DNA of 64,000 nucleotides from Rhopalosiphum padi. Its lineage: Eukaryota > Arthropoda > Insecta > Hemiptera > Aphididae. Below, piece after piece: positions 1 to 13,411 of the stretch. The translations under genes were made by a program, and so were the position numbers. How positions within the stretch are numbered: the first letter of the stretch is position 1; each line of letters begins with the position of its first letter. The notes below the pieces were generated by a model. That model saw only the letters and a program-made list of their open reading frames with translations. It was not told the DNA's origin and made no database searches. The DNA is taken from assembly GCF_020882245.1 (NCBI RefSeq), contig NC_083599.1, positions 21,400,865 to 21,464,864 on the forward strand. The letters run 5' to 3'.

Positions 1-3000
1 CAACAATATAATATATTATATTATTAAATGAACATTTTACTTACGCCAAAGACCACTTAAGAGTTTTGTTATAATAATAATATAATATTACTATTATATG
101 ATGACCTGCATCTTTTGTATTTCGTATTTCAAATGAATTCATTAACTTGAAGTTGCCTACGTCTAAATTAGCAATCCTATCGCTTCGGGGTGAAATCGAT
201 TATAAATGTTGTTTCTATCATATAATTTTAGGCAGTACAATATATACCTATTATACCTACCAGAATATATTTGTTATTAATATTTTTATTTTAACGTCTG
301 TATAAGTATAAATAGATACAGTGATAATTTTTTTCATCACAGACATTCCTCACACGATGAGTAGATAAAAATATTTTAATGAACTTGAATTTAAAAAAAA
401 AAAAAATCATTGACGGTTATTATAATAATGTTTACGGTATTTATACATTTTTTAAGTAAACAATTAAATTATAAAAATCAATTATTATTTTTATATTAAT
501 ATACATATTTATCAGACTGTTTAATAAAAAAATAACAGTAGGAAAAATGTACGTTTATAAACTAAAAAATTGCATAATATTGTTTTTTTTATACATTTAT
601 TAACCGTTAACATAAACAATTATATTATAAAGACGAAATTCTATACGAGATTATTATAAAATATTTTAAAAAAAAATCGTCATGCATTTTATCTATTTTA
701 TATTTGTACATATTTTTATTTATTTAGAGTACATTTAGAGTACTACATATACGTAAGTAGGACGTACTGAATAAAATAAATGTTATTTTCTCGTACATCT
801 TATACATAGTAATAGTTATAGTATATTAAGTTTAACGTGTTATATTCATTAATTTATATGCATATATTGAATTAATATATTTATATATTTGTAAACGGTC
901 AAATCGCCCGCTGAAAGCAGCACAATATTATGATAATAATAATAATAATAATTTAACAGATCCTAATAATAACATAAAAATAAAATCGTATTATATGAGA
1001 AGTTCTTTGCAGCATAATGCTTATAATATTATAATAGTAATAAATCATATAGTTTAAGAGTTTATAAATGTCGTTTATAATTTCATAGCAGCTTGCAAAG
1101 TTATCCACTCATCGTGTAAAAATATATTTGTGTAATACATATAGATGTGAATTTTATCTATAGTTTAAAATTTATTTTTTTTTTAGACTTTTTTACTTAA
1201 ATAGTTAGTCAATTATCTAATTACATTAATGGTAAAAAGTTCATTACAAGAACTTAGACTTATCCAGTTAATTTGAAAAACTATAATTCATTTAGTTTAA
1301 TTAAAACCATGTTTAATAAATGGCATATTATAATATGTGTACCTATACTTTGGTTAAAATAAATTTATCAATAAATTATTTGTTTTGCTTAATCTATTTC
1401 AGTGGCCAGTGTATACGATTATTTGAAACACAAAGTAGCAAATAAATATTCTTTGATGTAATAATAATTTAGTTGAAATAAACATTGAATTACCTAAGCC
1501 ACTATAGATACAAGAAGAAAGAATAGTAAGTATAATAAAGTGCATTTTTAAGAAAATATTTGATTATTATTTTTTTTTTAAAACGAATGTTAGAAAATCA
1601 CTATAATATATTATGTGTATCTTGGGTCTTGGGATTGGTAATTAAATAAAAACGAAATAATTACATTTTTTTAGCCGAGTTAATAGCTTGTATATTTTTG
1701 TCCATATTGACTTTAAACTTTTAGTATTAAAAATATATTGTTTGTTAGCTATAATCAACTATTTTATCATAACGTTCTTAACGTCGACTTCTACTTAATA
1801 AAAATTAATATTCGTCATTAGCTGCCCCCTCCCCCATTTGAATATATTATATTATATTATTTAATATAAATAAACTCAATATGAAATGACATATTGATAT
1901 TATTATTATATTAGTGTATGCGTTAAAACGGCGTACAATACCTATATAGTATATATTAAATATATATATATATAAATAATAAGAATAAGAATAAAAACAG
2001 AGTTCGAACGATTTAAGTGTCATTAATATCCTCGATATGGTTTTTCTACTTCTATAGTAGCATAATATATATATATTATACTTAGTACTAAAATATCACG
2101 ATATAATATAATGGTGCATGTACTAGTCACTACGACTATCACTACGGCACTACTTATACGCATAACGACATGTGATGTGCTCTTGCATATGTATATATTA
2201 TTATAAACTATTATAAAGAACAAATAATAATGTGGTGAACATCGACTTAGTTTTACCAACAATCGCCTTGGCAATATTATATTTAATGAAATTATATACA
2301 CACGTATAATATATTATAATACTATATATATATATGTATGGTAAAACGATATGCGTCGAGCGACCGAAAACTGTGCAGTCGTATACTAGGCTACTAGCAC
2401 GCGTAACGTAAAATGAATTATTCAACACTGCACTAAGTGCAGTTTGCATTCGAACGTTACGCGAGTACTTGGGCACTAACGACATTAATACATTATATGT
2501 ATTTATAATAATAATAATATGCAATTAAACGTCACACACAAGTCGTGCAGCGTAAAACGGATCGGAGGCAGAAGCATGCACTGCGGCATCGATGTATATT
2601 ATTGACGCGTGTCGACAGGTGCCGATAAATCCGCGGTTCTATGTGTATAATATAATAATATATACCTAAGGTATTTACGCACGCGATTATACAGGATTTT
2701 CTGTGCCAACGAATGCTCGTAATATATACAGTCGAAATCCGTATAAAAGCGATCGCATCACAGTCCGGTCCGGTGTGCAATAAAAACTGTAACGTGTATT
2801 GAGTGCATGTCATATTATACTATAGTAATATAGAAGATCATCGTAATACGACTACATAATAATAATATTATATTGTATCAACGTTCAATTAACCCGTACG
2901 ACGTATTATATTCAATGACTCGATGGGGCGGTTTCGGACTTTGGGGGTCTAAGTGCCGATGATAACGATTCGCCAAAGTCATCTATCATCTTTATTTATT

Positions 3001-3038
3001 ATTCAAATTTAGATTTTTTTAATAATTCCTGAGTAGTA
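1..3038. other. AT-rich non-coding DNA
   Basis: I see no gene here. The sequence is dominated by A/T runs, TAA/ATT triplet runs and TA repeats. A patch at about 2340-2800 is richer in CG dinucleotides than its surroundings. The frames crossing it translate to low-complexity, Tyr/Ile-rich peptides, so they are not called as genes. If the adhesion-protein gene at 5831-6095 continues to the left, this stretch is probably part of one of its introns. Confidence 0.6.
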
Positions 3039-3348
3039 TACTTAAGGACCGAAATATCTTTAAATAATCATGTCTTTCAATATAATACTCTGACCACATA
3101 ATATTACCCTTAATATCTATACGAAGTTAAATAACTCAAAAACTACTCATCCAAATTTCGATATAGATACGTCAACATTTTCTTTAAAGTCGTTTGCGCT
3201 AACGACCATTTACATGAAAAAAGGGTGTCACGGGTCAAGAGTTTTTTCTCATTAAAAAAAAGAATAGATGGTATTGCCAACATGACACTCCCCATAAATG
3301 ATATGGTATATAACAAATCTAAGTATTTGAAAACATGGTCCTTAAGTA
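3039..3348. repeat. Short fold-back repeat
   Basis: The 12-mer TACTTAAGGACC occurs at 3039-3050, and its exact reverse complement occurs at 3337-3348. The two arms enclose about 286 bp. No coding frame of known type lies between them. It overlaps a dispersed repeat copy (3121-3455) and may be part of that element or an insertion into it. No flanking target duplication was identified. Confidence 0.4.
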
Positions 3349-3455
3349 GGGGCATGTACTTAAAATAAAATTTCAGAAATCAGAATTTCGATACATTTAT
3401 TATTAACTGGAAACGCTCGGGGGTGAGCATACTCAGTGAAAATCCCGCTGTACAC
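3121..3455 (+). repeat. Dispersed repeat family, copy A
   Basis: Two blocks match the sequence at 47.55-47.71 kb in the same order. The first reads TTAAATAACTCAAAAACTAC and continues into a diverged CAAATTTCGAT stretch near 3127-3175. The second runs from AAATTTCAGAAATCAGAAT through GGGGGTGAGCATACTCAGTG at about 3369-3439. Copy A has extra sequence between the blocks (about 3180-3360) that copy B lacks, including most of the fold-back. The family is unnamed here; two diverged copies in one window suggest an old interspersed element. Confidence 0.55.
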
Positions 3456-5828
3456 TAGCTGGTAAATGGTCGGGAAAATATCGCCCTCAACTTTGAAATT
3501 ACTGTCGAATGGCATTATAATAACGGTTTTCATGTAAAAAATTGTCGTTGATCGTGTTATAGTGATGTAACTATAATAGGCGCTACGCCATCATAGACGA
3601 GTACCTACACTCGGCGGCAGGTTAAGTTTTCTTCGATGGGTTTCCTTATAGCCGCGCCCGTCTGACGTCAAATTATTACAAGTCATTATTCAGCCGTTGA
3701 CGCGTGCAGCCTTTCGGTGCGTTATTCACTATAATACATAAATGTATTATATTTAGAGGCACGTTCTTCGAAATAATTACGAAATTATAGGCATCTTGGA
3801 AAACCAAACCACTTGTGCTGTAGCGGTTCGCCATTAAATTTACATCGAACGGTGCTGCGTAATATATTATGTTTAAGAATTTCAATCGAACAACAAAATT
3901 AATGTTACTGTATATAATATATGTGTATATACGTAACTATTCGAATATCAAAACTATTGTAGAGAAATGGCGAGAAATTTTCAATTTCAAAATCCGTTTG
4001 TTCGATTCTGTTACTTAATTTGTTAGATAATTTATGAATTCTGTACATAGTGTCGAGTGCGTGGTATATCTATTTCATATCATCACAATATTTCCAAACT
4101 GTTTTTGTAATTATATACTGTATCGATAAATAAGTAAAGGAATAATGGGTTAAAAAGTCGACTGCAGGCACGGCGAATCAAGTACATTAATATAGAAGAT
4201 AAGAAATTTGCGAAAGTTCCGTTGCCCCGATACGTTGCCTCGGTTATGTACGTACATATATATTTATATAATTTAATATGATATATATATATAATGGATT
4301 GTCTTAAGACGACGAGGGACGGCTGCACGCAAATTCTTAACTTAAGTTAGGTCAGGTATTTATCATAGCGGCAAAATAAACGTTTTTTACAATATAATAC
4401 CATAATATACAGAGTGATTTTTATTTTATCATCAACCAGATAGACAACGTCGTATACCTACAAACGACCGTATATTATCATATTTTATATATTTTGAATT
4501 CTCGAGAGTAAAATCATTACGTGTTGAACAATAAGTCACACATATATCGCAATACAGGTATTGTATACGTCTTTAACATGTCCCGTGGGAGTAAATAGTG
4601 GAAGTGAAGGGTGTTTCAGGGGGAAAATCTCTATTTTCGAAAGAGTCCCAAATCAAGTCCTCATTGAATAAGTAGTAAATTTATAATTTGTTTTATAAAA
4701 TTAAAAAAATAACTTATTTACATATTTATCTCATCGATAAACACGTAAATTGTGATAATATAAACCTAAATAAAATTGCAAAAATATATATATATAATAT
4801 ACGAATATATCGTACTATATTATATTAGGTAAGCGATTATTTTTTTTCTTTATTTTTATGAATATTAATTGTGTGAATGGAGTAATACAATCCTCCCCCA
4901 TTCATACCAAAAGCATTTTACCGTCTATATATTATGTATAGTACACGGGAAACTTCGATCAATATAAAAGTTGTTATCAATTTGTACCCATGGACCTTAA
5001 AAAATAATACCACGTAGACTTGTTCCACGGTGTACACCCAACATATATTATATTATTATCGTACAACGTTAGCTGAATAATGATATATCGAAAATCACTC
5101 TGTATATTATACGCTACAAATCGCAGAAGACCATAATTCTATATACAGCGGCGAAACAAAATATAATATTGAGATTCGAGGGGATCAGTTGCTTCAAGAA
5201 AATAATGTCGCAGACTATTATCAATAAGGCTAGGATATATTTTATAATAATATGTATTATTGCATTAGTAAGCATTTTTTCCATCCCGTCTTTTTAAATA
5301 CATAGTTAGTAATATCCACGTATCGCTTAATAATGATAAAAAATAATGTGATCTGTTTTTATTTTACTTATTTTAACTGTAAACTCGAAAAATGTTATGT
5401 TTTGCGAAAGTCGCCTGTATTGGTCTGCGGATTTTTGGTTTAGTTCATAAATTTTATAAAAAGTAACTTTATTCAATTCAAATTAAAATCATATAATATA
5501 TATTACGCTTCTTCATACTTAATAATAAATTGGAAACTATTGGAATAAATTAATTGTGTATTTTGTTACACTATTTTATATATTTAATATTATTATAAAT
5601 ACACTAGCCCTAATTATTAGGAAATCTAAGTGGACGACGATCACGGTCATTCCCAGGTAATTCGGGGTTAGCTAAAATTTAGATTCGTTTCACCGCTAAA
5701 ACTATATATTGTGTATAATATTATTATAAAATCGCATCGCATGATAACGGCATAGATAATATAGCTAAGTACAAAACAACTAGTATAATGTGTCGTTCGG
5801 GTGCAATAATGCAATGCAATACAATATT
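3456..5828. other. Probable intron of the adhesion gene
   Basis: This is AT-rich sequence with no recognisable coding exon. I looked on the minus strand for the continuation of the first Ig domain (an acidic 'DD' loop followed by a Tyr-x-Cys motif) and did not find one. It is therefore interpreted as intron directly downstream of the first coding exon, starting at the GT donor at 5830-5829. Confidence 0.5.
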
Positions 5829-5830
5829 AC

Positions 5831-6095
5831 CGTTCGCGTCGCTGCCGGTCATCGCGTATCTCGGGTAACCGTGATACGATAGATTTCTGTTGGTTCCCAG
5901 TGCGAAATCGTCCTTGGTCCATTGCAGCTGCCCAGCAAGATCGGCGACCCTACACGGTAGCGAAACCGTCGAGTCCACTACCGCATTCAGATCTTCTGGT
6001 TCGACGGCGAAAGATTGTTCGTTTGACGACGCCCGACCGGCGGAGGCCATCACTAGGGCCACGCACATGACAAAAATCTCCAATCGATTCGTCAT
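5831..6095 (-). CDS. kirre/rst: IrreC/Rst/Kirre-type adhesion protein, exon 1
   Basis: First coding exon (88 codons plus 1 nt) of a type I membrane immunoglobulin-superfamily adhesion protein of the Roughest/Kirre (Neph-like) family. In insects these mediate myoblast fusion, eye cell sorting and axon guidance. Residues 1 to about 24 form a signal peptide with a hydrophobic core (IFVMCVALVMASA). The first Ig domain follows: an FAVEP start, a VDSTVSLPCRV strand with the first Ig cysteine, then the QLQWTKDDFALGTNRNLS block with the invariant Trp, and PRYAMTGSDANG. The WTKDDF-x-LG-x-x-RNLS block is a family hallmark. The exon ends in phase 1 at 5831, directly followed by GTAATA on the minus strand. 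Read-through soon leaves the family pattern. An in-frame TGA lies just upstream of the chosen Met. The second Ig cysteine and later domains must lie in exons outside the window. Roughest and Kirre paralogues cannot be told apart from this exon. Confidence 0.9.
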
Positions 6096-6125
6096 ACTCG
6101 TTCATCTGCGAACACCGCATAGTAA
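6096..6125 (-). other. 5' leader / candidate splice acceptor
   Basis: On the minus strand the sequence TGCGGTGTTCGCAG ends at 6106 and could be a 3' splice site, although its pyrimidine tract is poor. If used, the exon begins at 6105 with ATG. That ATG lies 10 nt upstream of the signal-peptide Met and in another frame. It opens an overlapping upstream frame of about 51 codons that ends inside the coding exon. The adhesion-protein Met at 6095 is the first in-frame ATG after a TGA. Whether a 5' UTR intron ends here is inference. Confidence 0.35.
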
Positions 6126-8133
6126 TTTATTAACATCGTTGTTATATTAAGTGTATTATTATTATAATTGTTAGGATCAATATATATTACAAATATCTAA
6201 AAAACTCTGAACAAAATACATATTATGCAACATACGATGCTCAAAAAATATCAAACTATATTATAATATGATGGTAATATTATGCCTTTAGAACCATCAA
6301 TAATGTATGGAATTTTGCCTTTTATTCGTTATATTCGTTTGAAATATTATTATGCTATGCATTTTTAATAGAAACTATATATTACATTTTTGCGAGAGTT
6401 ATAATAATAATGGGTGTCTACAGATACTGCTTACAGGCAATTTTTAGATTTGTAAGCTCGACGAGTCAAAAAAAAAGGTTGTGAGGGACTTATGAGATAC
6501 GTCCCCAAACACTTAATCCGATTGACTAAAAGAAAAATCACTTTAGACGGATATGTTTTATCGTATTGCTGCGATTCGTGTATATAGATAGGTGTATACG
6601 CGGAATTGATTTCGAAGAGTTCGTGTGTGTCACAAACGCGAGCGACAGAGATATCAAAAGAGTCTTACGAGTTGCGATATAATATCACATCACCTGCAAC
6701 ACCATTTTTGTAATACGAATTTTTATAATTTTTATGTGGAAGGTATTTTATCTATACACACAATATACTTAAGCACACACCCGTGACGGATTTAGTAGAT
6801 GCGAGGGGTGACGTTGATTTAAGTGCCTCACTTAGATTTTTTTTAACTATACTATACTATAGGCATCTATATAATATATGCATGCAAAATAATAATTTAA
6901 AAGTGTTAAAAAAAGACAAATTTTGCTTTACCCGCACTTGGAAAATTGTTTTTAAAAAAACCCGCCCTCAGACATACTTATATTGTATGCTTATTTTGTG
7001 TACTCAGCGAACGATCCATAATGTGCGTTCTTATTATTTAATTTTAACTTATAAAAAGACGACCTATCGAAAAAAATTGGGGTGATTCCAGTCGCTAGAT
7101 GAACTACCGTGTTTAAACTTGATGTAATTACAATATTGTAAATTTAATACCTATAAATACTCGTACATTTCATTATTTTTAGTTGATTGTCCTATTTCTA
7201 ACAAAATATAATATAGAATTATAGAACCATATTATGAGAGTAAAACCGCGACCAGTCAGAAGTCCTTTTTTAAATCAGGACACATAAACATATTGTATTA
7301 ATATTATTATTTTCAAAAAAAACATGGGCAAGCCCAATACAATACATAATTCATAATTATAATAAAGTACACGGTATAATAACGGAAACAATATTATATT
7401 ATATAAATCAGTAAACAATTAATTAAACAGGCATGACAATAACGCCAAAATTTAAACAAGTAACTATTATAGTTATTTTTATAATATAAAATATATTATA
7501 TACTAAAACAATCGTTTTAAGAAATTAACTTAAAAATCAGATCCCGTAATCATATCTTGAATACAGGGAAACAGAATTTAACAAAATTAAAAAGTTCGGA
7601 AACATCGAAATAAGACCATTAATTAATATTTCCAAAGAAAATAAATATTATCAACCCGAGTCCTTTTATCGAAGAAGAGAGCTAAGATTTTGGTAGGAGA
7701 GTAGCTGGTGAGTTATACAGTCGTGTATAGGATGCAATGACATGCGATCAAAATCGTTACGATTGTTATTATAATAATAATATAATATAATAATAATATA
7801 ATATAATAATAAAAATAATAAAATCATTGTGCGACGGCGGAGGCGGTAAAGTGTACTAACTCGTTTAATGTTATATATAGGACGGCGAACACGCGATAAC
7901 GACTACAAAAGCTAAATCGTCTTCGGCAGTGGCGTTAAGAGGCGAAGGTTGGTTTTTTCTCTGTTGTTGTTGTGAAAAGCGATGATCGAAATCGTTATAA
8001 TATTATGTACCGGCTTCCGATTTTACAATTATTGTTATTATTATTGGTTTTTGTGTTGACTTATAACTTATATACTAATATAATACCACCAACGGAATGA
8101 GCTTGAAATTACGGTCGGGCTACGCCCTGTGCA
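6126..8133. other. AT-rich non-coding DNA
   Basis: No gene is recognised. The frame at 6783-7085 has no family resemblance and its composition follows the AT-rich background. A more CG-rich patch begins near 7680 and continues to about 9100, with GAC/CGA-rich short runs. It may be regulatory sequence of the adjacent adhesion gene, but nothing specific can be shown. Confidence 0.5.
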
Positions 8134-8178
8134 GTGTGTGTGTGTGTGTGTTTGTGTGTGTTGTGTGTGTATGTGCGT
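8134..8178. repeat. Interrupted (TG)n microsatellite
   Basis: TG dinucleotides run from 8134, broken by TTTG, TTG and TATG interruptions, then pass into a (TA)n run near 8182-8197. It lies in non-coding DNA. Confidence 0.85.
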
Positions 8179-8282
8179 ATAATATATATATATATACTAT
8201 GTACGTATAGCAGCAAGCAGCAGCTATATATGTTCCACCGAATGGAACGAGTAAAAAAAAAAAAAAAAAATTAATAAATAAT

Positions 8283-8640
8283 AATAATGAGAAGAAGAAG
8301 AAGAAAAAGTAGGTGGAACATCGCTAGAAGCCGTTTTTGTTATCGCGTCGATAAACGGACGTTTGTGTCTACGAATATATATTTTTTATATTATTATAAT
8401 ATATTATTATTATATCGTCGTCGTTGTCGTCGGATGATGATGATAAACGTGCTCACCAGTTTTCGAATTCGATCACAAACGCCTCCAATGCAGTCGATGT
8501 ATAATAATTTACCTTCAGATAAATTATACATAGGGGACGACCGACGACGACGACAATAATAATAATTATTATTGTCACTCATCTCGACGACATATTATTA
8601 TTATTATTATTTAATATTGTCAAACGTTAAATTATTGTTG
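8283..8640. repeat. Trinucleotide-rich low-complexity tract
   Basis: Clusters of AGA/GAA, CGT/TCG, GAC and ATT/AAT triplets occupy this interval. They give Arg- and Asn/Tyr-rich translations on both strands (8287-8559 plus, 8394-8582 minus). The translations have no domain character, so this is treated as simple sequence. Confidence 0.6.
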
Positions 8641-9350
8641 TACGCACAATACATAATAATATTATGTTAGTATAAGATAGAAAGACTCATAGCAGGTACG
8701 CCCGTAGAAGATGTCGCCAGTATACACCTATACATAATTCAATAATTATAATTACGGGCGGGAATTAACGTTCGGATTGTACAGAAGATATATTTCTAAG
8801 ATAAAAAATAAATAATTTTATAATAATGACGACGAATTCCGGCGGTATTCGGGTGGCCGTTTAAAGAAGAAAAAAAAATCCGTCCATAAACCCGAGACGC
8901 GCCAAGAGCATACGCCCTGCGTGGAGTTTTTCCACTCGTTCGTATCTAAATAGCGTAATACAACAATAGTCATGGTAAGTACAACTACGCATTATAACAA
9001 AGACGACGACAAAGGCGAGCGAACGGCGATTTCAATCGATGCCGATAAAAAAAAACTCGTTACCCACAAACTTTTTAGTCGTACCACTCTATGATATTAC
9101 GTACACTACGTACACCTATATATATTATTTAAACAATCTCAATAACAGCGGAAAATGTGACCAAGTGCAAGTCACTGTTTACTCATACAAAACGTTATTT
9201 TCAATTAATTAATCGTTGGTAGTTAATAAAAAGTAATAAAAATTCAATTATACCTATACAATTTACGGACCAACCTGAATTAGTTTAAGCTTCTATAAAC
9301 TAAAGCCACTCTTATTTTGAATTATAACTGCACAATGTCGTTTTCACCAT

Positions 9351-9440
9351 ATTAAAAAAAAAAAAAACTAGAAAAGTTAGAACCCCCCCAAAAAAAAAAA
9401 AGAAAAAGAAAAAAAAGAAAAAGAAAAAAAAGAAAAGAAT
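9351..9440. repeat. Polypurine (A/G) tract
   Basis: A long A-run, a short mixed segment and a C-run lead into repeated AAAAAGAAAAAG-type units, giving about 50 nt of nearly pure A/G on the plus strand. The complementary frame reads as poly-Phe and is not a gene. Confidence 0.85.
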
Positions 9441-9656
9441 TTCCAGTAAAGTAGAAAATAAAAATGTATTGGGTAGTAAAAGAATAATAACTAAAATGCG
9501 GGTCGAGAGTCCCCAATAAGGTAAAGCTCTCTGCGCTAGACGACTATTATAATAGGTAAGTTGGTAGGTATATAATATATACGACAACGACGATTTTGAG
9601 TAAGCGGTCGTGTGCACAACGCGACGATATCATTACGTGTGTGTAGTGTGTATAAT

Positions 9657-9682
9657 GTATATATATATATATATATATATAG
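9657..9682. repeat. (TA)n microsatellite
   Basis: A continuous TA run about 24 nt long. Similar runs occur at 41429-41449, 43444-43464 and 43844-43866, all in non-coding DNA. Confidence 0.85.
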
Positions 9683-12600
9683 GTATAAGTATAGGTAATG
9701 CACCTGTATACGACATAATTGGATGACGACGGTGCCTCGTAAATGCAGTTTACAATCCATAAGTATCACACACGCACGCGCACTCAAATCAAAATATATT
9801 ATATCGTTGTCGACAACGGTGAGTGAGGGAGGTGTTGATAAGGAATGGCTGAAAATTCCACCCTTTTAGATTAATTCAATGTTTAGTGTTTCAATTCATT
9901 GCTATCATAATAATTATAATAATAATAATACACATATATTATAAAATTATTGATATTTACAACATCAATAATATTCAAATGGTTATTCAATTTACGAATA
10001 CTTTTTTTAACTAAAAATAAACGAATTAAATTATTTAAGTTTTTTGTTAGGTACTTATGGTTTTTCAAAACATCATACTATTATTTAAAAAGTAATATAT
10101 TTATTATAAATGTATAATATATATTAATATGTATTACAGAAAAAACGTTTGCCTATACCCCTTTTAAAAAAACATTTGTGAACATCTCAGTGGCATATTA
10201 TATGATATATTATAGCGTATATTAAATATAGGACATGGATCAGTTGAGTCTATAAAACTAAATTCAATTAATTATCGCTAACACATTGTAATACAAGATA
10301 ATATAATAATATAATAATATGAAAAATGTATTTTACCATAGATTATTTTTCTTTAAATATTATGGTAATTTTTTAATTTTAAATATAAAACTATTATTGA
10401 CATTTATATGAATATAAATTGTAAAACTATTTGTTAAATATTTACTTATATGTATAGTGTATAGTGTAGATACTTATATACTATGTAACCACAACATAAG
10501 TATGAAAAAAAAATACTTTACCTAACTAATTATTTTATTTTATAGCATATTACGGTAATACGGTATATTAAACTAAAATATAATGGTGATTTATTTTAAT
10601 TTAGCGTTTAAAGAACAAATTACGAACAAAAATTACGGATAGGTAGGTAGTTTATTAAATACGAAAAACAAAAAACTATTTGTTTATAATATATTTTATA
10701 GAAACCTGTGGTTGTTTTAATTTTTTCCTATTGTACTTTAATTAAGTGTTAATTATATATTGTATAAGTAAAATGTATATATACAATTACCATATAGAGT
10801 TACAAGGAATATATTAGATATAATTTTTTACTTATTCAATATTAATTCTAAATGACCAACGAATGTTATTTAACGGAATATAATTGCAGGTTTATCGACC
10901 ATGAAAATGACCGATCGCTACAATTGGGACAATCGGTAAACTACTCCCGTCGTATTAAACTGTATTGGTATACTCGCGGCGTTTATTATTTAGTCGTCGC
11001 TGTTTCTCCGTCTGCGGTCGGCAAATCGACATTTTTTTCGTGCGGTTTGTCCATGTAACAAACAGATGACGTTTATATTTTCATAATACGCGGACTACTC
11101 GATGATAAACGCGCAATCGATTTTCGGACGAACCTCTACGCGGTGATAATGTGATATAGACTAAAAATACAATCGCCCGCTTGAATATTATTTTGTTATA
11201 ATATTATATATTATTATGAGATCATGGTCTTCGCCCGCCGCAGATGTGCATGTATATACGGGTACGATTTTTACGAACCGTATAATTTCGACGGCGCCGA
11301 GGCAGTGTATAATTTTCGGATTTTCCGCGTCGAACTCCTGCACCATATAATATTATTACGTACACGCATATATGCGATACCTTTAATTTCAATAGGTATA
11401 TTGGTATATACGATATTATAATATTGGTTGTTAACGATATATTGTTATATTACCATTGACACGAAGATGCGCAAAACGTGCTCAAATATCCACGAGGGAA
11501 GCTGGATTATGAGGCGGCTTATAGTTAAAGTAAGATGAGGATGAGATGATCAAAAGTTGATCAGGCGATTGAACGCCTTATAAATTTTAAATAAGTCTCT
11601 ATATATCATGTTAATTATTATAAACGATAAAATAAATTGAAATTTTCTCTAATTCTTCGATCAGTTTGAGCATTTAATTTATTTAACTGAATACATCCAA
11701 AAGAGTCATCCATAAAATAAAATTGTATTTTACTTTTAAGAATGCAGTGCTATAAATACTATTCAAATTCTAAAAACATTTTTATTATATTTTTCTAAAA
11801 CTTATAATATATAAGAAATTCAGTTAATTTTTAATCTTTAATTATACTTAAACAAAAAGCTATACTTTTAAAAGTTTAATTTTAATAATTTTCCTCTATT
11901 CGTGTCTCAAATATTATTATTATTTTTCACAAAATATACAATAGGATCAAACATCGAGACTATAGTACCTACTTAGAATAATCTTATGACCAATGACCAT
12001 GCACATAATATTTGATGTTAAAACCATGTGTATAATATCATGTAGGTACGTAAACTGTAAGATAAAAGTATTCAACCGCGTATTACCGTAATCGGAGTTG
12101 AGGTAACCGCGAGTAGGTAGGTAAAAAGTAATAATAAAAGTTGACGTATATATTATAATAGTTAATATTTATTTGTAAATCGATATATCGTCAATAAGTA
12201 GGTAATCTTGAAAATTTCACAAATCATGATTTAAATAGAATAAATGCATTATTAGAGGTTGCATGGTGGGAGGGTGAGGTGAATGTCATGCTCGGTGAAT
12301 CACTCACTATATTACTAACAGCATTATTATAACATTAAATGTGCACACGAAAACAGTGTTCCCGAACAGATTCGATTGTCGAAGCCATGTTGTTAGTGTA
12401 TAAATATTACACGTCACATTATGCATTATAATAGTATTAACATAATATGACATTAAACAAACGGAACGTCGGGATGGCATATAATAACACGAATTTAGAC
12501 TAAAACGCCCTAAAATCACAAAAAGTTTTGCAGCGATACGCTTTGATGTATATATATATATACACAACACAATAATTATTTTTTATTACTACGCATGTGT

Positions 12601-13340
12601 ACGATTTACTGTCCGGATATTATCTGTATAGTATTCCCAAATCACAGTCGATATAAGAGATTGACAATGTGCAGTCCCGGGTCCGTAAAAAAAATTGTTG
12701 TGAAATACATTCCGATACCCGTATTTAAACTCGTGCGTATTACTATAATCATTTTATTGTGATGCAATATATTTTGTATATTCGCAGTTAATATTATAAC
12801 GACTCGTAATTAACGAGGTTTGTGGACTTGTATAGTGTACGCGTATAATAAACTGCCTATACCTAACTATATAGATGTATTAATGAGCCGCTTGTAAAAT
12901 ATTGCAGCAACTTCGCTGTGCTCTTACTCGGAAATATTGTGACGATCTAAGTGTGTTTTAAAATCGAATTCCAAAAACTCATAATAATTAATAATTATAA
13001 TAGTTTGTTGATCGAGATGAGCGTTTTCTATATATTATGTATGATGGTATTTAAAAAACAATAATACACGTAAAGGTTAACGCGATTACCATATAATTTA
13101 TGGTTATTCGAACCCTATAATATGTATATATATATATACGTGCACGATGACATTCGATCATAAATATATATCTAAATTATAAAAAACAACCGATAAATAT
13201 CTCTACGGATAGAAACGGTTTTCTGAATTATATTATACGCGACGGTGTGTACCAGTATACAGAAATTAGTCGAAACTCGAAATTCCACTAATGACCTACT
13301 GTGTCCATACAACATGGGTATAATATGAGTGTATGTGTGG

Positions 13341-13341
<1 letters not shown>
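9683..13341. other. AT-rich non-coding DNA
   Basis: No recognisable gene. A locally CG-richer stretch at about 10850-11350 contains open frames (10852-11058 and 11224-11421 plus) without family resemblance. TA-rich sequence dominates the rest. Probably intronic or intergenic. Confidence 0.5.

Positions 13342-13408
<67 letters not shown>
13342..13408. repeat. (TG)n microsatellite, 67 bp
   Basis: An uninterrupted TG run of about 33 units, the longest perfect dinucleotide array in the window. Its length suggests it is likely polymorphic between individuals. Confidence 0.95.

Positions 13409-13411
<3 letters not shown>

Noticed and set aside
5890..6150. 86-codon plus-strand frame
   Set aside because: Antisense shadow of the adhesion-protein exon.
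9312..9617. 101-codon minus-strand frame rich in Phe
   Set aside because: It is the translation of the polypurine tract; low complexity only.
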